The notes beneath the pieces were generated by a model. It did no database searches and had not been told where the DNA came from. It was given only the letters and a program-made list of their open reading frames with translations. 64,000 nt of DNA from Coriaria nepalensis. Its lineage: Eukaryota > Streptophyta > Magnoliopsida > Cucurbitales > Coriariaceae. Location: NCBI GenBank assembly GCA_027186245.1, contig CP114493.1, forward strand, positions 10,361,501 to 10,425,500. Direction: 5' to 3'. This document shows positions 34,851 to 44,703 of this stretch, one piece after another. Position 1 is the stretch's first letter. Each line of letters opens with the position of its first letter. Both the position numbers and the translations under genes were made by a program.

Positions 34851-36516
34851 TTCGTACTCGAAATTAATTCCCCCAAAATCAATTTACTGGACTTACATAT
34901 TTTTGTATTTGAACTGAAATTTTCTATCCATCCACTTTTCATATAGTTACCCTCTTTTTTTTTTCTAGTCATGAAGGAGAGATTTGAGTGGTCATAAGAT
35001 TTAAATGATTTAAATTAAGCTTAATCCAGTAACACACTCCTACAATTCTGTATATAATCTCTCTTTCCATAACACCATAGGACCTTAAAAATTCAGAATA
35101 CATACATAGATAGCACTTCAGATTCAGATTGTAGGATGCCTCAACAAATGCATACGGTAATTGATGACAACAAGAGATAACAATGCTTTTATTCAAGCCA
35201 AACTCAAAGACAACCGAAAAAGTTGAATCGCTTTGGTTTATTGAAAAATATATATATATATTTAACGTCACCAGTTTCTAGTCATACAAATTAACAAGCA
35301 CGGAAATATAAAAAAAGGACTGGAATTTAACTCAGCACTGTTGAAACAAACTCATTTATTCCATCTTCATTGGCATCCAGTTCATTCAGCTCACTGCACT
35401 GCAGCATCATGGACCGGACATATAAATGAAAGGATATTCTCGACAAAATCTGAAACGACCAGTTAAAAAGGCAAACATTTATGATTTATGTGATGCAGTT
35501 ACAGAACTTAACTCAAAGAAACAGATCAACTTAATACATTTGACATGAGCTTCTAAGATGATCCTCATCCAGGAAGCAACATGATTCCCATTTCACACAT
35601 TAAATAAGAAAGATTTAAGAAGAATAACAATGTATACTGCTTAAAGCCTAATCTGAAATCAATCGCACAGAACTATCTAACAAAAAAGCAAAGACACATA
35701 TATGAATTCATGAAAGGATACAGCTCTGAACTCATATTAAGCAGGTATAGCTAGAAATCACGAAATAGTTATCGGAAAGCACAAAAGATGTCTCAGTAAT
35801 TCTGCGACATCAGAGAAACCACTGAAATTTTGACACCTAAATATCTATCTTCCTTAAGTCAAATTTCCAGCACTTTCAAACCCACAAGCTCAGTTAAGGA
35901 ACGAGGTCTTCCATTTACAGCAGGGACCATAGGTGATTAGGAAAAAGAAGGTCCAGATGATGTTGTGCACAAGCGATTGTTGAAATGAATATTTAAGTTC
36001 GCCTACCTTGCATAATTTCAGGAGGAAGTTCTTATAATACTCCCAACTCCAGAAGGATGCAATAGTATAGTATAGAGTACGTGGTATGCATGATTCAATT
36101 TGCATCCGGATAAAAAAGTAGAAACTTGAGCCAAAAAAACGTTTGTCCTTCACATGTATTGAAAATAAAATCACTTTTTTCTGTTGAATTGAGAAATTTT
36201 CAATATCTGTATTGAAAATAACATCTTGATCTCACTCTCCAGATTGAGGATTACACAGAACAAGCGAATGCTTCGTAGGAGCAGTTACAGATTCGTCAGT
36301 TTTTATATACGGAGGAGAGAGCGTGGGAACTCTGCAACCTAGTTTCTCCTGATATAGTTTCTACCATGAAATACAGTCTCAAAAAGACGGAGAAAAAATC
36401 CCCATGAAAGAAAATTATTGAGTAATACAGTCAGAAAAGAATCGAAAGAGGTCGGGAATGAAATCCCTAAAAGTTTAAGAGAAAGATGAAGACAGAGAAG
36501 AAAGCGGTACTGAGAT
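34022..36516. other. FAX3 3' region, spacer and NDUFA1 3' side
   Basis: A probable 3' UTR intron of FAX3 lies at 34035-34284. Beyond it is AT-rich spacer with an (AAT)n tract at about 34820-34850 and a (TA)n tract near 35248-35261. The right part (about 36180-36516) may be NDUFA1 3' UTR on the minus strand. No further coding region is supported. Confidence 0.5.
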
Positions 36517-36798
36517 TCAATTAGGATGAAGGGCCTCGAGGAGTTTCTTGTCCCGACGTTCCATGGCGACGTCCCACATGTCGTTACCGATGTGCTTGGG
36601 CTGCGAAGACGATCGACGTAGGAAGAATGATAAAGAGAGAATTGTGGAAGAAAAGAGAAGACGTAAAATTGAGAATGGGAAGGAAATTACCCGGCCATGA
36701 GCAGCTTTGTGGATGTAAAACTGAGCATTTCCCATGATGCAAAGCATACCAGCAATGATTCCGAGCGGCAGCGCAGCTTCCAACCATACCAACGTCAT
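36517..36798 (-). CDS. NDUFA1: Mitochondrial complex I subunit NDUFA1 (MWFE)
   Basis: Exon 1 is 36798-36691 (36 codons) and exon 2 is 36600-36517 (27 codons and stop), giving 63 residues. The protein opens MTLVWLEAALPLGIIAGMLC, one N-terminal membrane helix, and continues with the conserved GNAQFYIHKAAHGR and PKHIGNDMWDVAMERRDKK blocks. NDUFA1 is an accessory subunit in the membrane arm of respiratory complex I. The 90-nt intron (36601-36690) has a GT donor and a CAG acceptor but is a multiple of three without stops, so the unspliced reading is a 93-residue protein; the family's usual length of about 65 residues favours splicing. A long (GA)n tract lies in the 5' leader. Confidence 0.93.
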   Translation of the reverse strand: MTLVWLEAALPLGIIAGMLCIMGNAQFYIHKAAHGRVISFPFSILRLLFSSTILSLSFFLRRSSSQPKHIGNDMWDVAMERRDKKLLEALHPN

Positions 36799-36809
36799 CT
36801 TCCCCTTAC

Positions 36810-36822
<13 letters not shown>

Positions 36823-36865
<43 letters not shown>
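36823..36865. repeat. (CT)21 microsatellite in the NDUFA1 5' leader
   Basis: An uninterrupted CT run of about 43 bases, read as (GA)n on the NDUFA1 strand, starting 25 bp upstream of its ATG. GA repeats in plant 5' leaders bind BPC/GAGA-type factors; whether this one does is inference. Confidence 0.95.
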
Positions 36866-36868
<3 letters not shown>

Positions 36869-37194
36869 CTGTAGCCTCTACTATCTTCCCCTCCCCTCGG
36901 TTGTAAATTTATCAGAGGCTAGAGGCTAGACCAAACCCAGTGGGCTCCAGGCTTTGCTTCAATTTGGGCTTTTGTTTTAGTGGATTCCCACGGGGAGACC
37001 CGGGCCCTTTTGCTTGGAAGGTTTGTGGATGCATATCGTATCCAATCCATATGTAGCTGATATATATGTCATAATAAGAGAGCTTGGATTGCAACACGAC
37101 ATGTAGCTTCATTCAATTCCATTGATTTAACTTAAAGGTAAGCACGCAGTACATTTTGAAGTGAAACTCAAAACTCAAACGCTAATGCCTAATG
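36866..37194. other. Short spacer between NDUFA1 and acid phosphatase
   Basis: Promoter side of NDUFA1 and 3' side of the acid phosphatase gene, both read on the minus strand. I see no other element. Confidence 0.5.
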
Positions 37195-37974
37195 CTATGG
37201 AACATAATACATGGGATTGGGAAGCTTAAAAGTGCGGTCGCCGACACATTCGCCCACAAGATCACTCCACTGGTCCCCAACATTGCCCCATATCCTGTAG
37301 CCTTCCCTCACCAACTCCTTCCTCACCTCCGACTTGTATCTCACTGCGCTCTCCCCTCTGTACCCGGCGCCCCTCATTATAAGACGCTCGTACCCGATGA
37401 ACCCTTGTTTCGCCAAGTTGTTCCAGGTGGCTCTCCCCAGCGCCTCCTCATCTCTTCCCGTCACCAGAAACACCTTGAGCCCCTTCTCCACCAGCTCCTT
37501 AAATACATGCAGCGTGGCCGGCACAGCAGGGGATGCCTCCTCCATGGCCCATGCCCTGAACGCCGCCGGATCGTATGGGTCACATCCGTATCTCTTCCCC
37601 CTGTAGTATTGCACGTTTGATATGCACGTCTCGTCCACGTCAAGAACCCACGCATCCATGCCATCATCCCCCACTTGGATCCCACTTAGGTAATTCCTGA
37701 TCTGGGCCGTGATTAAGTTGAGGTCTTGCTCGTATTGACCGCCGTTGATCAAGTAGGCTTGAATATGGAGCAAGCATTGAGCAGGGACGGTGCGCCATGC
37801 ACACACGTTGTTCACCTCAACTCCCAGCCTCCAGCTCAAACAGTAGCTGTAACTACCCATGCTAGGTACTGCTACTGGTGTACTACCTCTACCTTCCCAG
37901 TAAGGTACCGCCCAAGCTGGGCCCATCATCATCGATAGGATCATCATAATTGCAGTCCACTGCAGCCTCGTCAT
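37195..37974 (-). CDS. HAD subfamily IIIB acid phosphatase (VSP-like), secreted or vacuolar
   Basis: The 259-residue frame starts at 37974 with MTRLQWTAIMMILSMMMGPA, a signal peptide. A Met at 38103 is in frame but would put 43 residues with an IYIYIYI tract (from a TA repeat) before that peptide, so I reject it. The HAD-IIIB motifs are in order: DVDET (112-116, the nucleophile and acid/base aspartates), VTGR (171-174), Lys214 and GDQWSD (233-238, metal ligands). The family hydrolyses phosphomonoesters at acid pH and includes the vegetative storage proteins. All catalytic residues are present, so an active enzyme is expected. The gene has no intron, whereas several related plant genes do, from memory. 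It resembles the branch containing Arabidopsis At2g38600. Confidence 0.92.
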   Translation of the reverse strand: MTRLQWTAIMMILSMMMGPAWAVPYWEGRGSTPVAVPSMGSYSYCLSWRLGVEVNNVCAWRTVPAQCLLHIQAYLINGGQYEQDLNLITAQIRNYLSGIQVGDDGMDAWVLDVDETCISNVQYYRGKRYGCDPYDPAAFRAWAMEEASPAVPATLHVFKELVEKGLKVFLVTGRDEEALGRATWNNLAKQGFIGYERLIMRGAGYRGESAVRYKSEVRKELVREGYRIWGNVGDQWSDLVGECVGDRTFKLPNPMYYVP

Positions 37975-39988
37975 GATTTCAGGTAATCGTTGTATATATA
38001 TATATATATACGATCTTCTTCTTATTAACTTGTATAGCTGTTCGAGCAGGATGATCAACTCCTGCATGCGATAAGTATTTAATGAGGTTAATAAATTAGT
38101 CATATATTAATTGTTCAAGAACTTGATTAAGAAGAGCCTTCCCGAAACACACAATTAGTTGGTCAATAACTAAGAAAATAAATCAGTGGATATCATTTAT
38201 GAGAAATTATTAAGAAGGAAAAAGTGGGATGATGAAATTGATAGGCACCATCGAGTTGACTACGTAGCATACAGATTTAGCCTTTTTTGTTGGGGGCGTA
38301 ATCGAGTTGGCTACGTAGGATACAGATTGCTATGTATACAATGTTAAAAAGGCTGCTATGTTTTTCCAGCCGATCACTTCTTTCCATTTATGACTGTGAT
38401 CAGTATTCGTATATCACGTATATATTACATATGTGTGTATGGTCGAATTATGATGAGGGTGTACCGTGTACGCTCGTGTGTGTATGTATATTCAAAACTA
38501 CATATAAAATCAATTAAAAATTTTGATTCATAGCTCTCCCTTGTCTCCCATAGTCCCTGCCTATGAGCTTGACAGGGTCCAAGAAATTAATAAAAGAGAG
38601 GATCGATCAGTTAAATTTATTGTGGGTGGGATATCGATATGTAGCTAACATGATGTGATCTATACACAAACATACGATTAACTAACTAACTAACTATATA
38701 TAGTCGTTAAGATCGAGCTATATATATCCGTACCTTATGCTAGCAGAGAAAGAGTTGAGGGCTGCAGAGAGAGAGGAAGAGAGATGTTGAGGTGTAATTG
38801 TGTGTATGAGATAGTGATGAAGTAGAATCAAATCTTGTGCAGTAAAGAAAGAATGAGGAGGTGGTCTATATATATATATATATGCAGAAGAGAGAGTGAA
38901 GGAAGTGGGTAGCTGGTAGGCGCATGAATATTGATTGATTGATTGATTGGATAATTAATTTCAGATTAATTGTTGGATTTGTAGTGGAGGAGGGGGGGGG
39001 GGGGGGGGTGAGCTCTAGGATTCATTCTTTTTATGACAATAGAGCTATTCTTTTTCCTATTACATAGTTAGTGAGTGGTAGCGGCGTCATAGAGCAAATT
39101 TAGTGGGGCGTTGAGATGAGATGAGTGGTCTCTGTGTATACATACGAACGCTCCCTCAATTACTTTTCGCTTAGGTGGAGGGAGGAGATTACTAAAGACG
39201 GGTCAACCTCCATTAATTTATGTATACTCTCTCTCTCTTTCTCTCTTCCTCTTTCTATGCGAAAAGAGTCAGACACCACATCTTGTACCTAGATCTTCTA
39301 TGTTATTTCACAAAAAAAGGCAAAGTTCGGCAACATCTTCTTACATGTCATTGCACCATCATCGCCAATCTCAGACCGACATTCTTATCTGGATATCAAC
39401 TACGTACATATATATAGTGTACATGTATTTATTATTCCTAGCCATCAATGAGTCGACCAACTCATCAAAACCCTCTCCCTGAAAATAAAAGGTCTATTTG
39501 CCTTTTCCTCCACCGAATCAAATGTCATATCCCACTTAGAGATCAGGCAACTTGTTTTGACTTTCTATTATTATCCGGGGAAACCTAATGAATGAAGAAT
39601 ACATAATACACTCAATCAAAAGTCTTAGACTATTTTCATCGTATTCAACTTACTTGATATTTCATCTAACAGAGTCAACTGCACAAATCAATTGCTTCTA
39701 CTGTTGCCCCATATCTCTGATTTGATATCATTGTTCACAAACAATCACCCGCCAAAAAAGTAAATCGCAATGATATCCAAAAACGAAATTACCTCCCCTC
39801 AGTATGAGTCTATGGTTAAATCTCTCCCACTACTTTATATTCTTTAATTAATAACTAAAAAAGCAAAGCAAAGCAAAATGGCCGAATTCAAACCCATGTC
39901 TATTTCTTTATGTTTGTTCTCTAGCTGAAAAATATATCTGGTATTAAAAAGGCCGTGCACCTCTGCTCCTGAAAAAGGTAGGAGGAAG
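37975..39988. other. Upstream region of the acid phosphatase gene
   Basis: 2 kb without a supported gene. A (TA)n tract lies at about 37993-38010. A local duplication of 'tcgagttgRctacgtag' occurs at about 38250 and 38302. Further features are a (TA)n tract at 38869-38883, (GATT)n at 38933-38949 and a G17 run at 38992-39008. Confidence 0.55.
38992..39008 (+). repeat. G17 homopolymer
   Basis: Seventeen consecutive guanines in an otherwise AT-rich region, preceded by GTGGAGGA. Homopolymers of this length are rare in plant DNA. It can form a G-quadruplex and is error-prone in sequencing, so the exact length is uncertain. Confidence 0.9.
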
Positions 39989-42900
39989 CTAATGATGATC
40001 ACCATGGGCAGGCGGCAGAGAGCTTTCATCAACCAAGTCAGCGCCACTAACATATTTGGCCACAAATGATATCAACAGAAAAGGAGCAGCACCAACCAGT
40101 GGTGCATCTGAGAGGGGCACAGCAACATTTCCATCCCCCTTTGACTCTACACCCTGAATTTGATTCTCATCCAGATGATCTTCCACAATTTCAGAACAAA
40201 TCTCCACATCCTCATCATAACTGCCACTTATATCCTCTTTGATGGGAACATACTCCAATGCTTCCAACTTGTATTCACAGGCAGTGTCTCCATAACTAGC
40301 ATCCTCAACAGTCCCAACCAATTGCTCTGACTTCAGAGCTGAAGCTGGGGTGGTTTCTGTAGTCCTTCCGTGAATTTCAACATACAACTCTTTTAACTGA
40401 GAATACAAGGCAGAGATGTGAACCTCAGTGAAGCAACAATAATAATCACTACATAAATAGTCAAACAATCCTCATCCAATGCATCCTAGTCTAACAATCA
40501 ATACTTGGTCTAAGCACGCAGCACAATTATGGAAGCAGCATGACATGCTCTAATATATCTCTCATGGTTAACAATTCATCACCTTCTCAACAAGCTCTGC
40601 ATTTTCAGTCATCAATCTTTCGACCAGTCTACATGCTGCTTCAACTTGAGAATTCAAGTCCTGCTCATTCAATTACCGAGAAAACATTACTACTAGTCTT
40701 CTTTTTTTTTTCTTCGAAAATTCTGAAAATAAGTCATGTATGAGAAGTGATCTTAAGTATGCCTAATATGGTATATAAGCCCACTCGACATTACTTCCAT
40801 CACTCTATGGGGTTTTATTCTCAAAATACAGTGCGATTAATAATGTAATGTTTCGAACCTTTATGACTTCATTTGATGAGCAGATGGAGGAAATGCTTTA
40901 CTCGAAACTATGTATTTGTGATTGAAGATCAGAGACATTTTCCACTAGTTGTTTGTTTTCCTGTAATAGATTATGCCTTGATTCTTTTAACTCCATCACC
41001 TGCCAAGCTTTGTTTTCAATTTCCAGATCAGAGCAAAAAGAATTTTGATGCCGGCAGTACACAACCAATTTGAAAGTTGTGCATGAATAGAGTTGACATG
41101 TTTTCCTCGGCAAAAAGGAGAAGGAATTTTAATTGAAAGGGAACTGAAGGTTCCTAAAAATCACCACGTTGTCCAAACGTTGTTGATTGTGTGTGTAATG
41201 AAGTCCTTGTCTTCTAATAGCACTACAGTGATCAGTGTTAACAAATATAGATACCCAATGAATACGGGATTAGAAGGCGTTGCAACAAAACACATCATTG
41301 TAATAGAATATTTTGCCGAGGTCCACTAGAAAGACAATAGACCATCCTCCACATTTTTTCTTAGAAAAAAATACATATATTTAAAAACAGAACAGCAGGA
41401 GCACTGACTTCAATGTGTTTTATTAACTTTCATTTGCTGTGCTATAAATTACTGAAATCAAGTTACCATTAATTAGGTGACTTAACATGTATGGACAGAC
41501 ATTTAAAGAGAAATCTAATTGAAGCGTACACATAGAACTTGGGAAAATGAAGCTATGTACCTGTGCTTGTAATTTAGTTATGTTGTCAATCAGACCAAGA
41601 ATTGTTTCTCTGCTTAAATTCTGTGAAACAGACGCATCATCACCCTCATATTTCTGCTTCTTTGATTAGGCTTGCAAATTGGACAAAATAGTTATTTTTC
41701 TACCACTGCTTAATCAACTCCCTGACCTCCACAATACCCACTTAAACGTGTGTTAGAGACATGATAGAGAGACACACCCAATGGACCCATCACACTTCGT
41801 CAAGAACTTTATTTGCTTACGAAACAACGGAGAGTTTTTTCAGGCTATCCCCGAATACACATATACATGAACGATATGAGTAAGTCTGTGTGCAAGCTTA
41901 AAACTGTTTCCATAACCTTATTAAAACCCTACCGATAGCGACCACTTTACCCTATAATTTCCACCTTCCTTCCTAACAAATAGCATTTCGTCGGGTATAA
42001 GAGAATCTAGTAATAACAAAAATGCTGATCACCTCCTTAAGAATCCAGGAATCCTTTTCTCTCTTTAGATGCTCAATTGTCACCATTGAATTGACCTGTC
42101 CAAAAGAAAGGAGGTAAATTTTGGATTGCTACCAAAAACCAACCAGAAATAAATTAACATAATACATAACAACAGACAAAGAAAGGCAGGTAAAAGGCAC
42201 GGCAAAAGCAATTGTTGGGTGCAAGATAAAAGCTAGAGAGAAGAATCAAATGAGACATGACCATTACCCCTTTTGATTCCAAATTTGTCTGTTCATCAAG
42301 CAACTGGCTAATTTTTTCTTCTACCTTGGCCTGCACATAAGCACCACACATTTACCGAACAGTAAGAGAGGAAGAGTAGTTTGGTGGAGGACAAACACAA
42401 ATAAAAAGTGGGATTGGTGCAGATTCATTTGTTGTTCTGGTAAAAATGCCTAGAAATTGGAATAAGATTTACGCATTTAAAATAATTCAATGTGTTTCCA
42501 ACAAAAGTCACCTCTTTCTGGATCCATGAATCCCTTTCCTTCTATAGTTGTGCAATTTTCAGCTCTAGATTAGTCTGTAACCAATGTCAAAAGAAATACA
42601 CAATTCCTATATAAAAGGCATTGCATCATATCAAACAAACATTGTAGCATATCATAGGACCTAGGTTGTTGTTGCAATCAATAGCAACAATGCAGCCTAT
42701 TACCTCTTTCTGTATGTAGGAACAAATTTCCTCTTTTTAATTGTCTGACTATATCCTCCAAGTTAGGCTGAGAAGTAATATACAACGCATTTTGCTGTAA
42801 GAATTTATTAGCACATACACATATTAGCAGTCTCTCTTTAAACGAGTGATTACCACTTTTGGTATATGCAAATTTTCGTCATTCCATAATTGTTCGATTG

Positions 42901-43310
42901 TTTCCTCTAGAACACGCTGTAAAGGGACTGGTTGTTAGCTTCTGTTTCACTTTCGTGAAACAAGACAAAAATTAAAATTGGAGTTACTAGAAATGGATTT
43001 TCAATGAATAAACAAATAGCACGGTATGTGGATCTATATAGTCTCTTACTGTAAAGTAATTATAGATTGGTCGAGGCTAAACTTTTACATCTTTTGCAGC
43101 ACTGGGTTGATGCCCACTCAGATGTATGTGAGAGAGAGCTTTCCATGGCATCATTTTGGACAACAGTAGTTCCAGAGGCTTGATTGTGATCACTCTATGC
43201 CCACTCAGATGTATGTGAGAGAGAGCTTTCCATGGCATCATTTTGGACAACAGTAGTTCCAGAGGCTTGATTGTGATCAATCTACCCATTATTAATATAA
43301 TTGTCATCCA
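39989..43310 (-). pseudogene. Coiled-coil protein gene made of equal 63-nt exons, broken
   Basis: On the minus strand I read nine exons, all phase 0: 42916-42854, 42767-42704, 42574-42512, 42330-42268, 42095-42033, 41653-41561, 40999-40901, 40660-40583 and 40423-39989. The first five each encode one 21-residue coil unit (for example KIAQL-KERDSWIQKE and TIEHLKREKDSWILKE). Later exons continue the coil (LMTENAELVEK), then an acidic region and a hydrophobic C-terminal segment (APLVGAAPFLLISFVAKYVS) before the stop. Lesions: TAG at 42544-42542 in the third unit; a one-base insertion making the second unit 64 nt; and a lost GT donor after 40901. The 5' part (43077-43310) is a duplicated segment with stops and no clear start. 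It resembles, from memory, the Arabidopsis At2g38580 type of unknown function. Whether a shorter 3' transcript survives is open. Confidence 0.7.
43111..43284. repeat. 87-bp tandem duplication, two copies
   Basis: Copies 43111-43197 and 43198-43284 differ at a single position (86 of 87 identical). The length is a multiple of three, so it keeps frame, and it lies in the 5' part of the coiled-coil locus. The near identity marks a recent event. Confidence 0.95.
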
Positions 43311-44703
43311 CAGTTTGGAATGCTGTGGTACTCAACAACAGAAAGCTAATATGACTCATCAAATAAAATTAAATAATTTATTTAATAATTAAAAAAATAA
43401 AATTAAGTAAAAAAATTTATTATTTATTATTTAATTCAAAATTTATAATTAATATTAAAAATTAAATTTATAATCAATATTAAAAATTAAATTTATAATT
43501 AATATTAAAAATTTAATTTATAATCAATATTAAAAATTAAATTTATATTAAACTATCGAATCAAAATCACAACAAATATTTAGATATCCAAACAGGGCCG
43601 ATCTCCCCGGTTCACCCTCTCTCTCTCTCTCTCTCTCTCTCTACCCTACTGGCCTTCTTCCTCTGCAATCCTTTCCAGGTACTTTTTCCCCTTCTTTTTT
43701 CTTTTTTATTTTTTCGTACTTGTTATGCTTGTCTGTTCCAATAATCTCAAAACTCTAGTCATTACCTTCCAATTTCCGATTCGTTTCCCGTTAAACCCAT
43801 TGAATCGGTAACGAAAAGTTTAAGCTTTGAGCAGAAAGTCAGAATTTGCTTTCCCAAGATTTGATATTCCAAGCGCCTGCAATATCTCACACTCCGGCTG
43901 TCTGATAGTTTTTTTTCCACAATTGAGCTTCTGTAAACTTCGCACCTTTTTTTTTTCTTCTAATTTATTTTTTGTGGTTCTATATCAGAATCTTGTCCAC
44001 ATTTACTACTGTTATACAATTTGAATTTCTCTTAAGTTTTTGGTTAGAATACTGCTATTTACCAGGTTCTCTCTGGTTTCTGAACGAATTTTATTTAACG
44101 CTCGGTTCCATGTTTACTGCTTCCTTTGCATGTTGTTCGTACCTGAGATATTTATAATCTCGTGAGAAAGATAATATATGAACAATGTACTAGATTTTGA
44201 TTAGGATTCAAGGTTTCCATTTTCCTATTATATTGATCGTCAGTACTAAACGGATCTTATATACTCTGCGCTGTACCCTTCATGTAAATTTTTCCCTCTG
44301 AATTTGCTTGATTGCTTTTCCTCATTCTTCTCCTCCTTAGTTTTTACTCATTCCTTAAGAAACAGATACAGGATACATGTTTCAGAAGTTTAGTGTCACA
44401 GGTTCGATCCTCATGCAGCTGTTGACCTTTAAGATATTGCTACTGAATCAATTTTATTTGCATGTTTCTACTTGGCTGCAGATTTGACAGAGTGATCTTC
44501 ATGAATTCAACAACTGCTGAAGCTTCTGGCGTTTCCTGTAAATTGGGAAACAAGAACTTCTTCTGGATCCTCTCTTGCTTAGTGCCTAAATTTCTGGGAA
44601 CACCATTTGCATTTGTAAACTTCCTCTTAATTACGGCAGTTGACAGGAGCCCCTCAGCACTGCCGCAATCAGAGGCTTTTGGGAAGATCAATTTTTAACC
44701 GCA
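43311..44703. other. Upstream region and old leader of the S6K pseudogene
   Basis: An AT-rich repeat block, then a (CT)n tract at about 43614-43641, then T-rich sequence with a splice-acceptor-like TTGGCTGCAG ending at 44482. 44483-44703 probably held a leader exon. Short frames on both strands here have no recognisable domain. Confidence 0.5.
43430..43550. repeat. AT-rich tandem repeat
   Basis: About four copies of a 25-26 bp unit (aaattaaatttataatYaat and following bases) with few differences, in a stretch that is almost pure A and T. Confidence 0.75.

Noticed and set aside
36517..36798. A single 93-residue uninterrupted protein at the NDUFA1 locus
   Set aside because: The extra 30 residues are hydrophobic filler with good splice sites at both ends; the spliced 63-residue form matches the family length and sequence.
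37975..38103. An N-terminal extension of the acid phosphatase starting at 38103
   Set aside because: It would be encoded partly by a TA microsatellite and would bury the signal peptide internally.
44440..44691. A minus-strand 83-residue frame and an overlapping plus-strand 78-residue frame upstream of S6K
   Set aside because: Neither matches a family I know; the position fits a leader exon of the S6K locus.
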